A stretch of 64,000 bases of DNA from assembly GCA_038125995.1 (NCBI GenBank), contig JAYPEX010000003.1, positions 122,847 through 186,846 on the forward strand, in the 5' to 3' direction. Origin of the DNA: MAG-120531 sp038125995 (GTDB taxonomy: Bacteria > Bacteroidota > Bacteroidia > Flavobacteriales > Flavobacteriaceae). The notes under the pieces were generated by a model that saw nothing but the letters and a program-made list of their open reading frames with translations, was not told the DNA's origin and made no database searches. This document shows positions 15,679 to 24,699 of the stretch, in pieces (position 1 is the first letter of the stretch; each line of letters opens with the position of its first letter). A program made the position numbers and the translations under genes.

Positions 15679-16926
15679 ATGGGAAGTCTACAAACCTTTA
15701 TAAAACGACTTGGTCCTGGTATTTTATTTGCCTCTATGGCTATAGGAACCTCTCATTTAGTACTATCAACAAAGGCAGGTGCCGCTTATGGCTGGATCAT
15801 GGTCATTCCTATAGTACTTGCTAATTTATTTAAATACCCCTTCTTTGAATTTGGAATACGCTTTACCAACATCACTAAAAAGTCACTTTTAGAAGGATAT
15901 TTAGATAAGGGTAAAGGATATCTCTGGGTGTATACACTAGCAACGATCATGAGTGCCCTAACCATTTTAGCAGCACTTTATACAGTGACAGCAGGACTAC
16001 TTATTCGACTCTTCCCGCTACTCGGTGATCATCTGTTAGAGGTGACCTTTGGATTATTTGCCTTTGTGACTTTGGTACTTATCATAGGCCGCTATTACTT
16101 TTTAGAACAAAGTTTAAAACTCATAGTTTTACTCTTATTTATATCACTCTTTGTGACGACCATCATGGTGATTTACAAGGGACCAGCTCCTATGGTATCC
16201 AATTATGAGGCTCCCTCCTATTTAAATGAAGCGGGGATCTTATTTTTAATCTCCCTGATGGGTTGGATGCCTACAGCTGTAGAAGCATCAAGTTGGGTTA
16301 GTCTTTGGAGTATTGAAAAGTTAAAACTCAACAAAGAAGAAACACTTAAAGAAGCACTATCAGAATTTAAATTTGGGTATATTTTAACAGCTGTTCTTTC
16401 ACTTTTCTTTTTGGTTATTGGATGGCTTACTCTTTTTGGAACCGGCAATGAAATGAGTGGTAGCTCTGTGGTCTTTGCCGATCAACTCATCACCTTATTC
16501 ACTCAACATATAGGAGACTGGGCTTATTTCTTTATTGCACTTGCTGCCTTTGCAACTATGTTTAGTTCCTGTATGACTGCACATGATGCCCTAGCAAGAA
16601 TTAGTGTGGACACCGTCAAATTCTTATTTTTAAATCGCAAAACACCTAAAAAATCTTTACTAAATGTATTTTTCATAGTACATATGATCGTAAGTTTTTC
16701 AGTAGTCTATTTCTTTGGCGCTAATATGGGGTTCTTGGTAGCATTGGCCACTTTTGTATCTTTTATGATGGCTCCTGGTATTGGGCTGTTAAATCACTCT
16801 TTGGTAGTTGATAGTAAAATACCCGCAGAACATAGACCTAGCAAAGGATTGCAATGGTTGAGTTATGCAGGCATTCTATTTTTGTCGCTTTTTGCGCTCT
16901 ATTATTTCTATGTTTTGCTATTCTAA
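15679..16926 (+). CDS. Nramp-like membrane transporter with non-canonical metal site
   Basis: A 415-residue inner-membrane protein with 10 to 11 predicted spans and an Nramp-like start (KRLGPGILFASMAIG) and AGAAYG segment. Canonical Nramp/MntH proteins coordinate Mn2+ or Fe2+ with a DPGN motif in helix 1 and an MPH motif in helix 6. Aligning through the AGA(S/A)(F/Y)G stretch, DPGN is replaced by GTSH (residues 23-26), and helix 6 reads GWMPTAVEASSW with MPT at 197-199. The Asp and Asn ligands are therefore missing, so ordinary Mn/Fe transport is doubtful. It may carry another ion or small molecule. The 3' end overlaps convergent fabD by nine bases. Confidence 0.75.
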   Translation: MGSLQTFIKRLGPGILFASMAIGTSHLVLSTKAGAAYGWIMVIPIVLANLFKYPFFEFGIRFTNITKKSLLEGYLDKGKGYLWVYTLATIMSALTILAALYTVTAGLLIRLFPLLGDHLLEVTFGLFAFVTLVLIIGRYYFLEQSLKLIVLLLFISLFVTTIMVIYKGPAPMVSNYEAPSYLNEAGILFLISLMGWMPTAVEASSWVSLWSIEKLKLNKEETLKEALSEFKFGYILTAVLSLFFLVIGWLTLFGTGNEMSGSSVVFADQLITLFTQHIGDWAYFFIALAAFATMFSSCMTAHDALARISVDTVKFLFLNRKTPKKSLLNVFFIVHMIVSFSVVYFFGANMGFLVALATFVSFMMAPGIGLLNHSLVVDSKIPAEHRPSKGLQWLSYAGILFLSLFALYYFYVLLF

Positions 16927-17802
16927 AGTAGCGGATGATGCCTCAGCTTCAGAATTGATTTTTTTAACCAGTCCCTGAAGTACTTTACCGGGTCCAACCT
17001 CGATAAATTCACTAGCGCCGTCAGCTATCATCGCTTGTACTGACTGAGTCCATTTTACGGGAGCAGTAAGCTGAGCAATTAAATTCTCTTTGATTTGATT
17101 TGGATCGGAAACAGCAGCTGCTATAGTATTTTGATACACTGGACAGATAGGCGTATGAAACGTTGTTTCTGCTATGGCTTTAGCCAAATCTTCTCTTGCT
17201 GGTTCCATGAGTGGTGAATGAAATGCTCCACCTACAGGTAATAAGAGTGCTCTACGCGCACCTGATTCTTTTAATGATTCACAGGCCTGAGTAACTGGAT
17301 CAATCGCTCCAGAGATCACCAATTGACCTGGACAGTTATAATTAGCAGCTACCACAACTCCAGGAGTCGCTTCACAAACCTCTTCAACAACTTGGTCTTC
17401 TAGACCTAATACTGCAGCCATAGTTCCTTTGGTAGCTTCACAAGCAGCTTGCATCGCAAGGGCTCTTTGATAAACGAGCTTTAATGCATCTTCATAAACC
17501 AAAGTTTTATTGGCTACTAAAGCTGAGAACTCTCCCAATGAATGTCCAGCAACCATATCTGGCTTAAAACGTTCTCCTAAAATAGCACTTAGCACTACAG
17601 AGTGAAGAAAAATAGCGGGCTGCGTTACTTTGGTTTGTTGGAGATCTTCCTTACTGCCTTCAAACATCACCTCAGTAATTGAAAATCCTAAAATTTCATT
17701 AGCCTTATCAAACATCGCCTTTGCGATATCGTAGTTTTCGTAAAGATCTTTGGCCATTCCTGGAAACTGAGCTCCCTGACCTGGAAATACATATGCTTTC
17801 AT
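16918..17802 (-). CDS. fabD: Malonyl-CoA:ACP transacylase
   Basis: A 294-residue FabD transferring malonyl from CoA to acyl carrier protein at the entry of fatty-acid synthesis. The active-site GHSLG motif is at 86-90 (nucleophile Ser88). The GQGAQ oxyanion motif is at residues 8-12 and the catalytic His lies in GGAFHSPLM near 190. The GPGKVLQGLVKKI end is also typical. It lies 19 bases after the gamma-carbonic anhydrase gene on the same strand. It links to the malonyl-CoA sources in this window (accD and matB). Confidence 0.96.
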   Translation of the reverse strand: MKAYVFPGQGAQFPGMAKDLYENYDIAKAMFDKANEILGFSITEVMFEGSKEDLQQTKVTQPAIFLHSVVLSAILGERFKPDMVAGHSLGEFSALVANKTLVYEDALKLVYQRALAMQAACEATKGTMAAVLGLEDQVVEEVCEATPGVVVAANYNCPGQLVISGAIDPVTQACESLKESGARRALLLPVGGAFHSPLMEPAREDLAKAIAETTFHTPICPVYQNTIAAAVSDPNQIKENLIAQLTAPVKWTQSVQAMIADGASEFIEVGPGKVLQGLVKKINSEAEASSATLE

Positions 17803-17821
17803 GTAGTTATGTTGGTTTTAT

Positions 17822-18334
17822 TTATTGTTGATACCAGCTTGAATACTTGATATAATTGTCTGCGATACGTTGAATTTCTCCATCGGAAAGATTCTCATCA
17901 ATATCCTTTATTTTTTTAGCAGGAACTCCTGCAAAAACAGAGCCTGATGGAACATGAGTGCCTTTGGTGAGCACTGCTCCTGCTGCTATAATTGAATTTT
18001 CTTCTACTACACAATCATCCATCACGATACTACCCATTCCGATGAGCACATTGTCTTTGATCGTACATCCATGTACCAAAGCATTGTGACCAATAGATAC
18101 GTTGTTTCCGATGATGGTAGGATACTTTTGATAGGTACAGTGAATCACAGCTCCGTCTTGGACGTTGACCTTATTACCCATTCGTATAAAATTGACATCA
18201 GCTCTGATGACAGCGCTGTACCAAACCGAGCATTGATCACCCATTTCAAGATCTCCAATAAGAACTGCGTTTTCTGCAAAGAAACATTCGCTTCCCCACT
18301 GAGGTGTTTTATCTAAAAGAGATTTGACAATCAT
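17822..18334 (-). CDS. Gamma-class carbonic anhydrase family protein
   Basis: A 170-residue left-handed beta-helix protein built of hexapeptide repeats (for example VLIGDLEMGDQCSVWYSAVIRAD and VLIGMGSIVMDDCVVEENSIIAAGAVL). The three metal-ligand histidines of the gamma-carbonic anhydrase fold are present at His65, His83 and His88. Members of this YrdA/PaaY-like group bind metal, but many have no measured carbonic anhydrase activity, so enzyme function is uncertain. It has its own predicted promoter, is divergent from the Nfu gene and is followed by fabD. Confidence 0.88.
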   Translation of the reverse strand: MIVKSLLDKTPQWGSECFFAENAVLIGDLEMGDQCSVWYSAVIRADVNFIRMGNKVNVQDGAVIHCTYQKYPTIIGNNVSIGHNALVHGCTIKDNVLIGMGSIVMDDCVVEENSIIAAGAVLTKGTHVPSGSVFAGVPAKKIKDIDENLSDGEIQRIADNYIKYSSWYQQ

Positions 18335-18351
18335 AATCTTCTATTCTAATA

Positions 18352-18359
18352 CAAAGATA
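18352..18359 (-). promoter_or_regulatory. Predicted -7 element of the gamma-carbonic anhydrase gene
   Basis: On the minus strand this reads TATCTTTG, 17 bases before the start codon. It shares the 100-bp divergent gap with the Nfu promoter element at 18413-18420. Confidence 0.4.
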
Positions 18360-18412
18360 ATCTATTCTTTGATTTTGGGGATTCTTTAAGAGTCTATTCA
18401 GTGAATTGTTTG

Positions 18413-18420
18413 TAATTTTG
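18413..18420 (+). promoter_or_regulatory. Predicted -7 element of the Nfu gene
   Basis: TAATTTTG, an exact TAnnTTTG match, lies 14 bases before the ATG at 18435. No TTG was found at -33. Confidence 0.4.
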
Positions 18421-18434
18421 CACAAATTTAGAAT

Positions 18435-19304
18435 ATGAAAAAACATCAAATAACAATTGTTCCTACAAAACACCCAAGCATTGTAAAGTTTGAGTCTTCA
18501 GGGTTTATATCTCCTAATAAGAATTACGAATTCAACAATATCGATGAAGCTGTGAATTCACCACTCGCAAAACAATTATTCTTTTTACCATTTGTCAAGG
18601 CAGTATACCTCTCTTCGACCTTTATCGGAATTCAAAAATTTGATATGGTTGAATGGGAAGACGTACAGGAAGAGGTAAAAGAACAATTAGAGGAATATTT
18701 AAATTCTGGTGAAGTTATTGTTACTGAAGAATCAGCTGCAAAGCAGGCCATAACCGTATATATAGAAAACACACCTAATCCAGCTACGATGAAATTCGTA
18801 GCAAACAAACCGATTGTTCCTTCAGTATTTGAATACAAGAACATCGATGAAGCTAAAGAGGCTCCCTTAGCGAGAGAATTATTCATGCTTCCCTACGTGA
18901 AAGAAATTTTCATGGATGTCAATTATGTGTCCATTACCAAATACGACATCGCCAATTGGGAAGATGTGAGCACGGAGCTCAGAGAACTCATAAGGGAATT
19001 TATTGCAAGTGGAAAACAAGCTGTTGAAGAGGCTGCTCAACTAAAAGCAGTTGATCAACTAGATGCTATTAGCAGACAAATCTTTGACATTATCGACAAA
19101 GAAGTAAAACCTGCAGTAGCAAGTGATGGTGGAAATATTGTTTTTAGCAATTACGATACCGATACTAAGGTCGTAAGTGTTATTCTTCAAGGTGCTTGTA
19201 GTGGATGCCCTTCTTCTACAATAACCCTCAAAAATGGAATTGAAGGAATGCTAAAAAACATCCTAGGTGATCAAATCTCTGAAGTGGTTGCCATTAACGG
19301 ATAA
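18435..19304 (+). CDS. Nfu/NifU-type iron-sulfur carrier with two N-terminal Nfu domains
   Basis: A 289-residue Fe-S cluster carrier. Two homologous Nfu_N domains lie in tandem (about 5-95 and 107-195): the first contains NYEFNNIDEAVNSPLAKQLFFLPF and the second SVFEYKNIDEAKEAPLARELFMLPY at matching places. Only the second keeps the canonical ENTPNPATMKF start. The C-terminal NifU domain (about 210-289) carries GACSGCPSS with the cluster cysteines Cys255 and Cys258. Such proteins deliver 4Fe-4S clusters to apo-enzymes in the cytoplasm. Possible clients in this window include QueG and the Fe-S protein ActB, but this is inference. Confidence 0.9.
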   Translation: MKKHQITIVPTKHPSIVKFESSGFISPNKNYEFNNIDEAVNSPLAKQLFFLPFVKAVYLSSTFIGIQKFDMVEWEDVQEEVKEQLEEYLNSGEVIVTEESAAKQAITVYIENTPNPATMKFVANKPIVPSVFEYKNIDEAKEAPLARELFMLPYVKEIFMDVNYVSITKYDIANWEDVSTELRELIREFIASGKQAVEEAAQLKAVDQLDAISRQIFDIIDKEVKPAVASDGGNIVFSNYDTDTKVVSVILQGACSGCPSSTITLKNGIEGMLKNILGDQISEVVAING

Positions 19305-19363
19305 TTTTATATTCATACTCCTATCGTATTTTTAAGTATTTTTAAGCTTTAAACAAGTAGTTT

Positions 19364-20203
19364 ATGGAACAGATTCAATCGTATTTAGAACCCAACAAAT
19401 TAAAGCAGTTTTTAGAACAAGCCTATTTACTAACTTTAGAATTAGGCCCTAATCTTATTAAAGCTGCGCTGATATTTTTTGTCGGAATGTATGTCGTACG
19501 TTTTATCAATAGAATCGTTAAGCGATTTTTCGATCGAAAAGACTACGACGAAACTCTTGAAACTTTTTTAGCTAGTTTCATTAATATTTCACTCAAAGGA
19601 GTACTCTTTGTTCTAGTGATCACACAACTTGGAGTTCAATCATCCTCATTAGTTGCAGTAGTTGGTGCCGCTGGTTTAGCAGTTGGATTGGCACTACAAG
19701 GATCGCTTTCAAATTTTGCTGGAGGAGTCCTAATCTTAGTCTTCAAACCCTTTAAGGTTGGTGATTATATAGAGGCACAAGGTGTCAGTGGTACAGTAAA
19801 AGAAATTACCATTTTTACAACCAAGATTAACACTTTCGGGAATCAATCAGCAATCATTCCAAACGGTGATCTTTCCAATCACACCATCGTTAATTACAAC
19901 GCTGAAGATCTGCGAAGAGATAAAATTGAAGTAGGAATTGGATACAGTTCCAACATCAAAAAAGCCAAGGAAATACTACTCGAACTCTGCGAGAAAGACG
20001 AGCGAATCCTAAACGATCCTGAACCAGTTGTGTTTGTTGCAAACTTAGGTGACAGTTCAGTTGATCTATCCTTGCGTTTTTGGGCTAAAAACGAAGACTT
20101 TTGGGCAGCTCACTTCGATATGTTAGAAAACCTTAAAGGTAGATTTGACGAGGAAGGTATTGAGATTCCATTTCCTCAACGAGTGGTTCACGCTGTTGAT
20201 TAA
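19364..20203 (+). CDS. MscS-family mechanosensitive channel
   Basis: A 279-residue small-conductance mechanosensitive channel similar in size to E. coli MscS. An N-terminal helix is followed by three membrane spans. The pore-lining helix contains AVVGAAGLAVGLALQGSLSNFAGGVLIL (about 98-125), and the beta domain starts with FKPFKVGDYIEAQGVSGTVKEI. It releases osmolytes on hypo-osmotic shock. A duplicated GTATTTTTAA stretch lies just upstream (19322-19344 region) without an exact -7 element. It converges with tsaB, leaving one base between the stop codons. Confidence 0.93.
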   Translation: MEQIQSYLEPNKLKQFLEQAYLLTLELGPNLIKAALIFFVGMYVVRFINRIVKRFFDRKDYDETLETFLASFINISLKGVLFVLVITQLGVQSSSLVAVVGAAGLAVGLALQGSLSNFAGGVLILVFKPFKVGDYIEAQGVSGTVKEITIFTTKINTFGNQSAIIPNGDLSNHTIVNYNAEDLRRDKIEVGIGYSSNIKKAKEILLELCEKDERILNDPEPVVFVANLGDSSVDLSLRFWAKNEDFWAAHFDMLENLKGRFDEEGIEIPFPQRVVHAVD

Positions 20204-20204
20204 G

Positions 20205-20876
20205 TTATTTTTTCTTTTTGGTAGTCACTACAAAGTCTTTGAGATAAAAAGGTTCAAAGTAAGCGACATCTTCAAATTCACATTTTTGGAATTTATTCCA
20301 AGAAAGCAATATCATTTCCCTTGCAGATGGAACTGCTTCTTTGAGATAGATTGCATTTTGCATCAGTGCTATGCGTTCACATTTTTCAGCACCAGGACCT
20401 ATAAAATAGACCTTTGAAACATCCTTAAATCGATCAAAGCTATCACTTTCAATCACTTTAGCTTCAACTGGGCTTTTCACATTGAATTCAGAGTCGTAAG
20501 TACTCATATAGACCTCATCTCTTCTTGCGTCCAATAGTGACACAATGAGTTCTTGATCCGCTGCTTTGACTTGTATGGCCATCGCTTGTAGTGTAGACAC
20601 ACTGATGAGCGGTAGATCCAAAGCAAAACAAAGTCCCTTTGCTGCAGAGACACCGATTCGAAGACCCGTATAAGATCCAGGTCCCTTACTCACAGCAATC
20701 GCACTTAAATCCTCTTTGTGTATTCCAGCTTCATTAATCACCTCATCAATAAAGAGATGCAACTGTTCTGCATGAGAATACTCTTTGGAATTGAGCTCTT
20801 TTAAAACGATTAATTGCCCCTTATCAGCAATAGATACGGAGCAATTAGTCGTAGAAGTTTCAATATTTAAAATCAT
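20205..20876 (-). CDS. tsaB: tRNA threonylcarbamoyladenosine biosynthesis protein TsaB
   Basis: A 223-residue ASKHA-fold protein that, with TsaD and TsaE, installs t6A37 on ANN-decoding tRNAs. It shows the TsaB start (ILNIETSTTNCSVSIA), AVSKGPGSYTGLRIGVSAAKGLCFALDLPLI in the middle and SLLDARRDEVYMSTY. The metal/ATP residues of true kinases are absent, as expected for this non-catalytic partner. It lies 13 bases after the TolC-like gene and is presumably read with the efflux operon; there is no functional link to efflux. Confidence 0.93.
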   Translation of the reverse strand: MILNIETSTTNCSVSIADKGQLIVLKELNSKEYSHAEQLHLFIDEVINEAGIHKEDLSAIAVSKGPGSYTGLRIGVSAAKGLCFALDLPLISVSTLQAMAIQVKAADQELIVSLLDARRDEVYMSTYDSEFNVKSPVEAKVIESDSFDRFKDVSKVYFIGPGAEKCERIALMQNAIYLKEAVPSAREMILLSWNKFQKCEFEDVAYFEPFYLKDFVVTTKKKK

Positions 20877-20889
20877 TAAAGTCTAATAA

Positions 20890-22233
20890 TTAATCCATGG
20901 ACAAAGGTAATCCATAATAGTACTCTAACACTTTTAATTTAAAGATGTAATTGTATTTAGATCTGATGTATTCAGCCTGTGAATTATCCACTCTAGATTG
21001 TGCCTGAGAAAAATCAAAAGCATTCATGAGACCTACATCAAAACGCTCTTTTGAATAAACAAAAGCAGTTTGTCTTGCCTTTAAGGCTTTTTCTGCTGCA
21101 ACAAAAGATTTGTAATTTCCTTCAACATCAGCATAGGCTTGATTGACATTGGATTCAAGATCTAGCTTTTGTTGATTGAGCTGAAGTTTCGACTTGAGTA
21201 CATTAATCTCTGATCTTTTTACTGAATTTTGAACACTGAAGCGATTGAAAATCGGAATACTCATTCGAGCACCATACGAAATACCATCATTGGAATACAA
21301 CTGTTCTCTTAATGAAATTAATTCTCCAGTCAATGGATCAAAGTTTTGATCAGAGTAACGAGTGTTGTAATTGATAAAAGCACCAATAGTTGGAGAACGA
21401 GAACCTTTGGCTATATCTAAGTCCTTTTCAGCAATATCGACATTGATTTCAGCGAGTTTGATGTCGGATCTAAAATCCAGGGCTTTGTTGTAAATCTCTT
21501 TTGGACTGTAATTCAATATATCACTTTCTGCAATCTCTACGATCGTATCGGCTACATCAAAATTTTCATAGTCAGTGATTTGTAATAATTGTGCTAAACC
21601 TATTTTAGAAATTAACACATTATTTGCTGCATTGACTAATTGTTGCTCTTGAGAAGCCACCTGAGCTTCAATCTCTAATACATCACCCAATGGAACAACT
21701 CCAGAGGCATTAAGCGCTTTGGAACGCTCTAAATCCTGCATAGAAATCATTAATTGAGCTTGAACTACGTTAAAGGATTCTTTTGAAGAAAGAATTTGCA
21801 AATACGCATTGGCTACTGCTAATCTGATATCATCTTTGAGGTTGTCCAATCGGTACTGTGAAGCTATTTGACTCATCTGAGCTCTTCTGAGTCTATTTTG
21901 ATTCCTTAGTCCATCAAAAATGGTCACAGAGGCTGATAGATCTCCTCCTGCGGAAAGGATGGTTTTACTCACTAAGGTATTCGTCGTAGGATCCAATGCT
22001 AAACCCGTATTTCCAGAAGTACTCATCGATGCGTTTAAACTAGGTAAGAAATTACCAATGGCATCTAATTTTTCTAAAGATGAATTTTCATAATCAAGTT
22101 CAAACTGCGCTAAACTCAAGTTGTTCTCTTCTGCGTACACGATACATTCTTCAAGAGTCCATTTCTTTTGAGCTAAAACTATGCTAGAAGTGAGTATCAG
22201 TAACAGCGTCACTATTTTTATTTTTTGTATCAT
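20890..22233 (-). CDS. TolC-family outer-membrane efflux protein
   Basis: A 447-residue outer-membrane channel with a signal peptide (about 1-21, cleaved before QKKW) and two repeated alpha-helical/beta-strand halves, the pattern of TolC. Typical motifs are LEECIVYAEENNLSLAQ at the N-terminus and RFDVGLMNAFDFSQAQSRVDNSQAEYIRSKYNYIF near the C-terminus. As the last transport gene behind a MacA-like adaptor and two MacB-like permeases, it should form the exit duct of a tripartite ABC exporter. It is 20 bases downstream of the adaptor gene. Confidence 0.92.
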   Translation of the reverse strand: MIQKIKIVTLLLILTSSIVLAQKKWTLEECIVYAEENNLSLAQFELDYENSSLEKLDAIGNFLPSLNASMSTSGNTGLALDPTTNTLVSKTILSAGGDLSASVTIFDGLRNQNRLRRAQMSQIASQYRLDNLKDDIRLAVANAYLQILSSKESFNVVQAQLMISMQDLERSKALNASGVVPLGDVLEIEAQVASQEQQLVNAANNVLISKIGLAQLLQITDYENFDVADTIVEIAESDILNYSPKEIYNKALDFRSDIKLAEINVDIAEKDLDIAKGSRSPTIGAFINYNTRYSDQNFDPLTGELISLREQLYSNDGISYGARMSIPIFNRFSVQNSVKRSEINVLKSKLQLNQQKLDLESNVNQAYADVEGNYKSFVAAEKALKARQTAFVYSKERFDVGLMNAFDFSQAQSRVDNSQAEYIRSKYNYIFKLKVLEYYYGLPLSMD

Positions 22234-22253
22234 CGTGATGTTTTTAAAAAAAA

Positions 22254-23384
22254 TTATTGTTCTACAGCGTCACTGTCATCTCCAATTTTGAGTGGTTCGG
22301 TCTTATTCCATACTTTGATTTGATCATCCTCTGTAACTCCAGAAATGATTTCAACTTTTAAACCATCAGAAATTCCAATTTCTACATCTCTACGTTCAAA
22401 TTTTTGTTCTTCGGTTTCCACCTCCACAAATGGCTTGTCTGTTTTCTTATCAAATTGCAAAACTGCTTCTGGAATCACTAAAATTCCTTCCTTACGTTCT
22501 AAAACCAATGATGCGTTAGCAGAATAACCAGCTCTAATAAAATTATCACCGTCTATTTCGACATCACCTTCAATTTTAAATTTAACAGCTCCTTGTTCTT
22601 CAACTCCTTTGGGAGCGATAAAACGAAGTCTAGCTTTTAATTTGACATCTTCTAAGGCACCAAGGCTGATATCAAGAGGCATTCCCTCTTTGAGTTTACC
22701 AACTTCACCCTCATCGACTTTACCTTCAAAAATCATATGATTCATATCCGCAATTGTTGCAATGGTTGTACCTGCATTAAACGTATTAGATAGAATGACT
22801 TGATCTCCCTCTTTTACTGGAATTTCAAGGATGGTCCCTGCTATAGTTGCTCTAATATTGGTGTTCGCAGTTGAAGAACCACCTGTCGATCCCAATTTAA
22901 TGATTTCATAATTTGATTTTGCATCCTCTAAAGTTAATACTGCTTGATCATAGCTGAGTTTTTGAGAAAGGTATTCTTGAGTAGAAATTACCTTTTTCTC
23001 GTATAGTTTTTTGTTGCGATCAAATTCTATTTCAGCATTAGCTAAGCTGACCTCACTAGATTTTACTCGCATCAATGCTTGATTTAAGGTTTGTTCATTA
23101 GGAACCACCTTCACTCTAGCAATCAGATCTCCTGCCTTTACTTGTACCCCTTCATCAAGGAATATTTGATCGATAATTCCAGATATTTGAGGTTTGATTT
23201 CTACTTCATCCTCAGGAATTACTTTTCCAGTAGCTACTGTTTTTCTTTCGACATCAGAAATAAAAGCCTGTGTCGTCTCATAAACAATGGCTGATTTTGA
23301 ATTGGATTTGATAAAAAAGGCAGCTGCCCACAAAATGGCAATTGATCCAATCGTAATCCCTGCGTATTTTAAAACTTTTTTCAT
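22254..23384 (-). CDS. MacA/HlyD-like periplasmic adaptor of an ABC exporter
   Basis: A 376-residue membrane-fusion protein with one N-terminal membrane anchor (about 7-25). A lipoyl/barrel-sandwich half-motif follows (GKVIPEDEVEIKPQISGIIDQIFLDEGVQVKAGDLIARV), then a coiled-coil hairpin (about 105-155) and the second lipoyl half (IRATIAGTILEIPVKEGDQV). The beta-barrel and membrane-proximal domains contain RAGYSANASLVLERKEGILVIPEAVL. It should bridge the MacB-like permeases and the TolC-like channel. The substrate (drug, peptide or lipid) is unknown. Confidence 0.9.
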   Translation of the reverse strand: MKKVLKYAGITIGSIAILWAAAFFIKSNSKSAIVYETTQAFISDVERKTVATGKVIPEDEVEIKPQISGIIDQIFLDEGVQVKAGDLIARVKVVPNEQTLNQALMRVKSSEVSLANAEIEFDRNKKLYEKKVISTQEYLSQKLSYDQAVLTLEDAKSNYEIIKLGSTGGSSTANTNIRATIAGTILEIPVKEGDQVILSNTFNAGTTIATIADMNHMIFEGKVDEGEVGKLKEGMPLDISLGALEDVKLKARLRFIAPKGVEEQGAVKFKIEGDVEIDGDNFIRAGYSANASLVLERKEGILVIPEAVLQFDKKTDKPFVEVETEEQKFERRDVEIGISDGLKVEIISGVTEDDQIKVWNKTEPLKIGDDSDAVEQ

Positions 23385-23427
23385 TTTTATTTATTATTTA
23401 TAAGATACTATTGTTCTTGTTTATTTT

Positions 23428-24699
23428 TTATTCTTCTCTCAAGGCATCTATAGGTTTGATACTAACAGCACGCTGTGCTGGTATCATTCCAATCAGTGTT
23501 CCTAATAGGATCATAATTGCTAAAGCTCCTAACACGTAAGGGATCGGTACTGTGGGATTCGCATAAGGAAAGTCCCCTCCTTCAGTCATTGATCCAATAC
23601 CGTTGAGAACTAATGCCCCAAGTACGATTCCAAAAATACCAGCTACAACAGTTAAAAAAACTGATTCTAAAATGATGAGTACTTTTACTTCTCCTGGAGT
23701 GGCACCTAAAGCTCTACGCACCCCTATTTCTTTGGTGCGTTCTTTAACAGATATCAGCAATATGTTTCCAATTCCAATGACTCCTGCTAAAATAGTTGCA
23801 ATACCAACAATTAGAGACAAAAAAGTCATTCCTTCAGCAAAACCCATAAAACGTTGAAACATTTCCCCAAGATTGAATCCACCAAAAGCACGCTCATCTT
23901 CTGGAGATACCTGGTGTCTTCGTTTTAATGTAGCTTTAACATCTTTTTCTACTTGAACTACATCAGCCTCATCATAAGCAGCAACTATAAAGTAATTGAC
24001 TTTATCTCCTGTATTGTACAATTTCTTAAAGGTGCTAAAAGGAATATAAATATCCGAGTCTTGATTAAAACTAATTGAATTATTGAATTTATTCACTCCT
24101 ATGACTTGAAAGTATACATCGTCAATTTTTACATAAGCTCCAATAGGATCTTCCGATTCTTCAAATAACTCAGCTTTAGAACGTTCTCCTAAAACACATA
24201 CTTTTCGACTCTGTTGAATGTCTTCATTGTTGATAAATCTACCCCCATCATAGATTTCCATAGACATAATATTTGCAAAATCAGGGTAGTCAGCGTAAAT
24301 GGTATATTGACCATTTTTAGAACCGTGAACGACTCTAGATGAAGTCGTACCAAAATTTCCTTGCGCATTTCGAGGGGCGATATCTTTAATCTCTGGAATT
24401 CCCTTTTTTAAAGCTTCTACATCTGCCAAATCCAACGTAAGTCGTCTTCCTGTTTTGTATCCATTGTAGGGAATAGAGGTCGATTGAGCCCATACAATCA
24501 TAGAGTTTACTGACAAGGATTGAAATGTCACTTTGAACCCATTATCAAGTCCTTTGGCTGCACCCGACATTGCTATGTATACAAATATCCCCCAAAGAAC
24601 ACCGATGATCGTAATGATAGTCCTGGTTCTATTTTTTCGAATAGAACCAAAAATCTCTTGCCAGGTATTGCTATCTATTAACAATTTTAAATTATTCAT
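23428..24699 (-). CDS. MacB-type ABC transporter permease, copy 2
   Basis: A 423-residue permease with the MacB architecture: one N-terminal span (about 22-44), a large periplasmic MacB_PCD domain (about 45-280) and three C-terminal spans with the FtsX-like motif VKERTKEIGVRRALGATPGEVKVLIILESVFLT. It lacks an ATPase domain, which is supplied by the gene at 25911-26615. Its start overlaps the end of the first permease by eight bases. It is paralogous to that first permease, so the transporter is probably a heterodimer rather than the MacB homodimer. Confidence 0.9.
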   Translation of the reverse strand: MNNLKLLIDSNTWQEIFGSIRKNRTRTIITIIGVLWGIFVYIAMSGAAKGLDNGFKVTFQSLSVNSMIVWAQSTSIPYNGYKTGRRLTLDLADVEALKKGIPEIKDIAPRNAQGNFGTTSSRVVHGSKNGQYTIYADYPDFANIMSMEIYDGGRFINNEDIQQSRKVCVLGERSKAELFEESEDPIGAYVKIDDVYFQVIGVNKFNNSISFNQDSDIYIPFSTFKKLYNTGDKVNYFIVAAYDEADVVQVEKDVKATLKRRHQVSPEDERAFGGFNLGEMFQRFMGFAEGMTFLSLIVGIATILAGVIGIGNILLISVKERTKEIGVRRALGATPGEVKVLIILESVFLTVVAGIFGIVLGALVLNGIGSMTEGGDFPYANPTVPIPYVLGALAIMILLGTLIGMIPAQRAVSIKPIDALREE

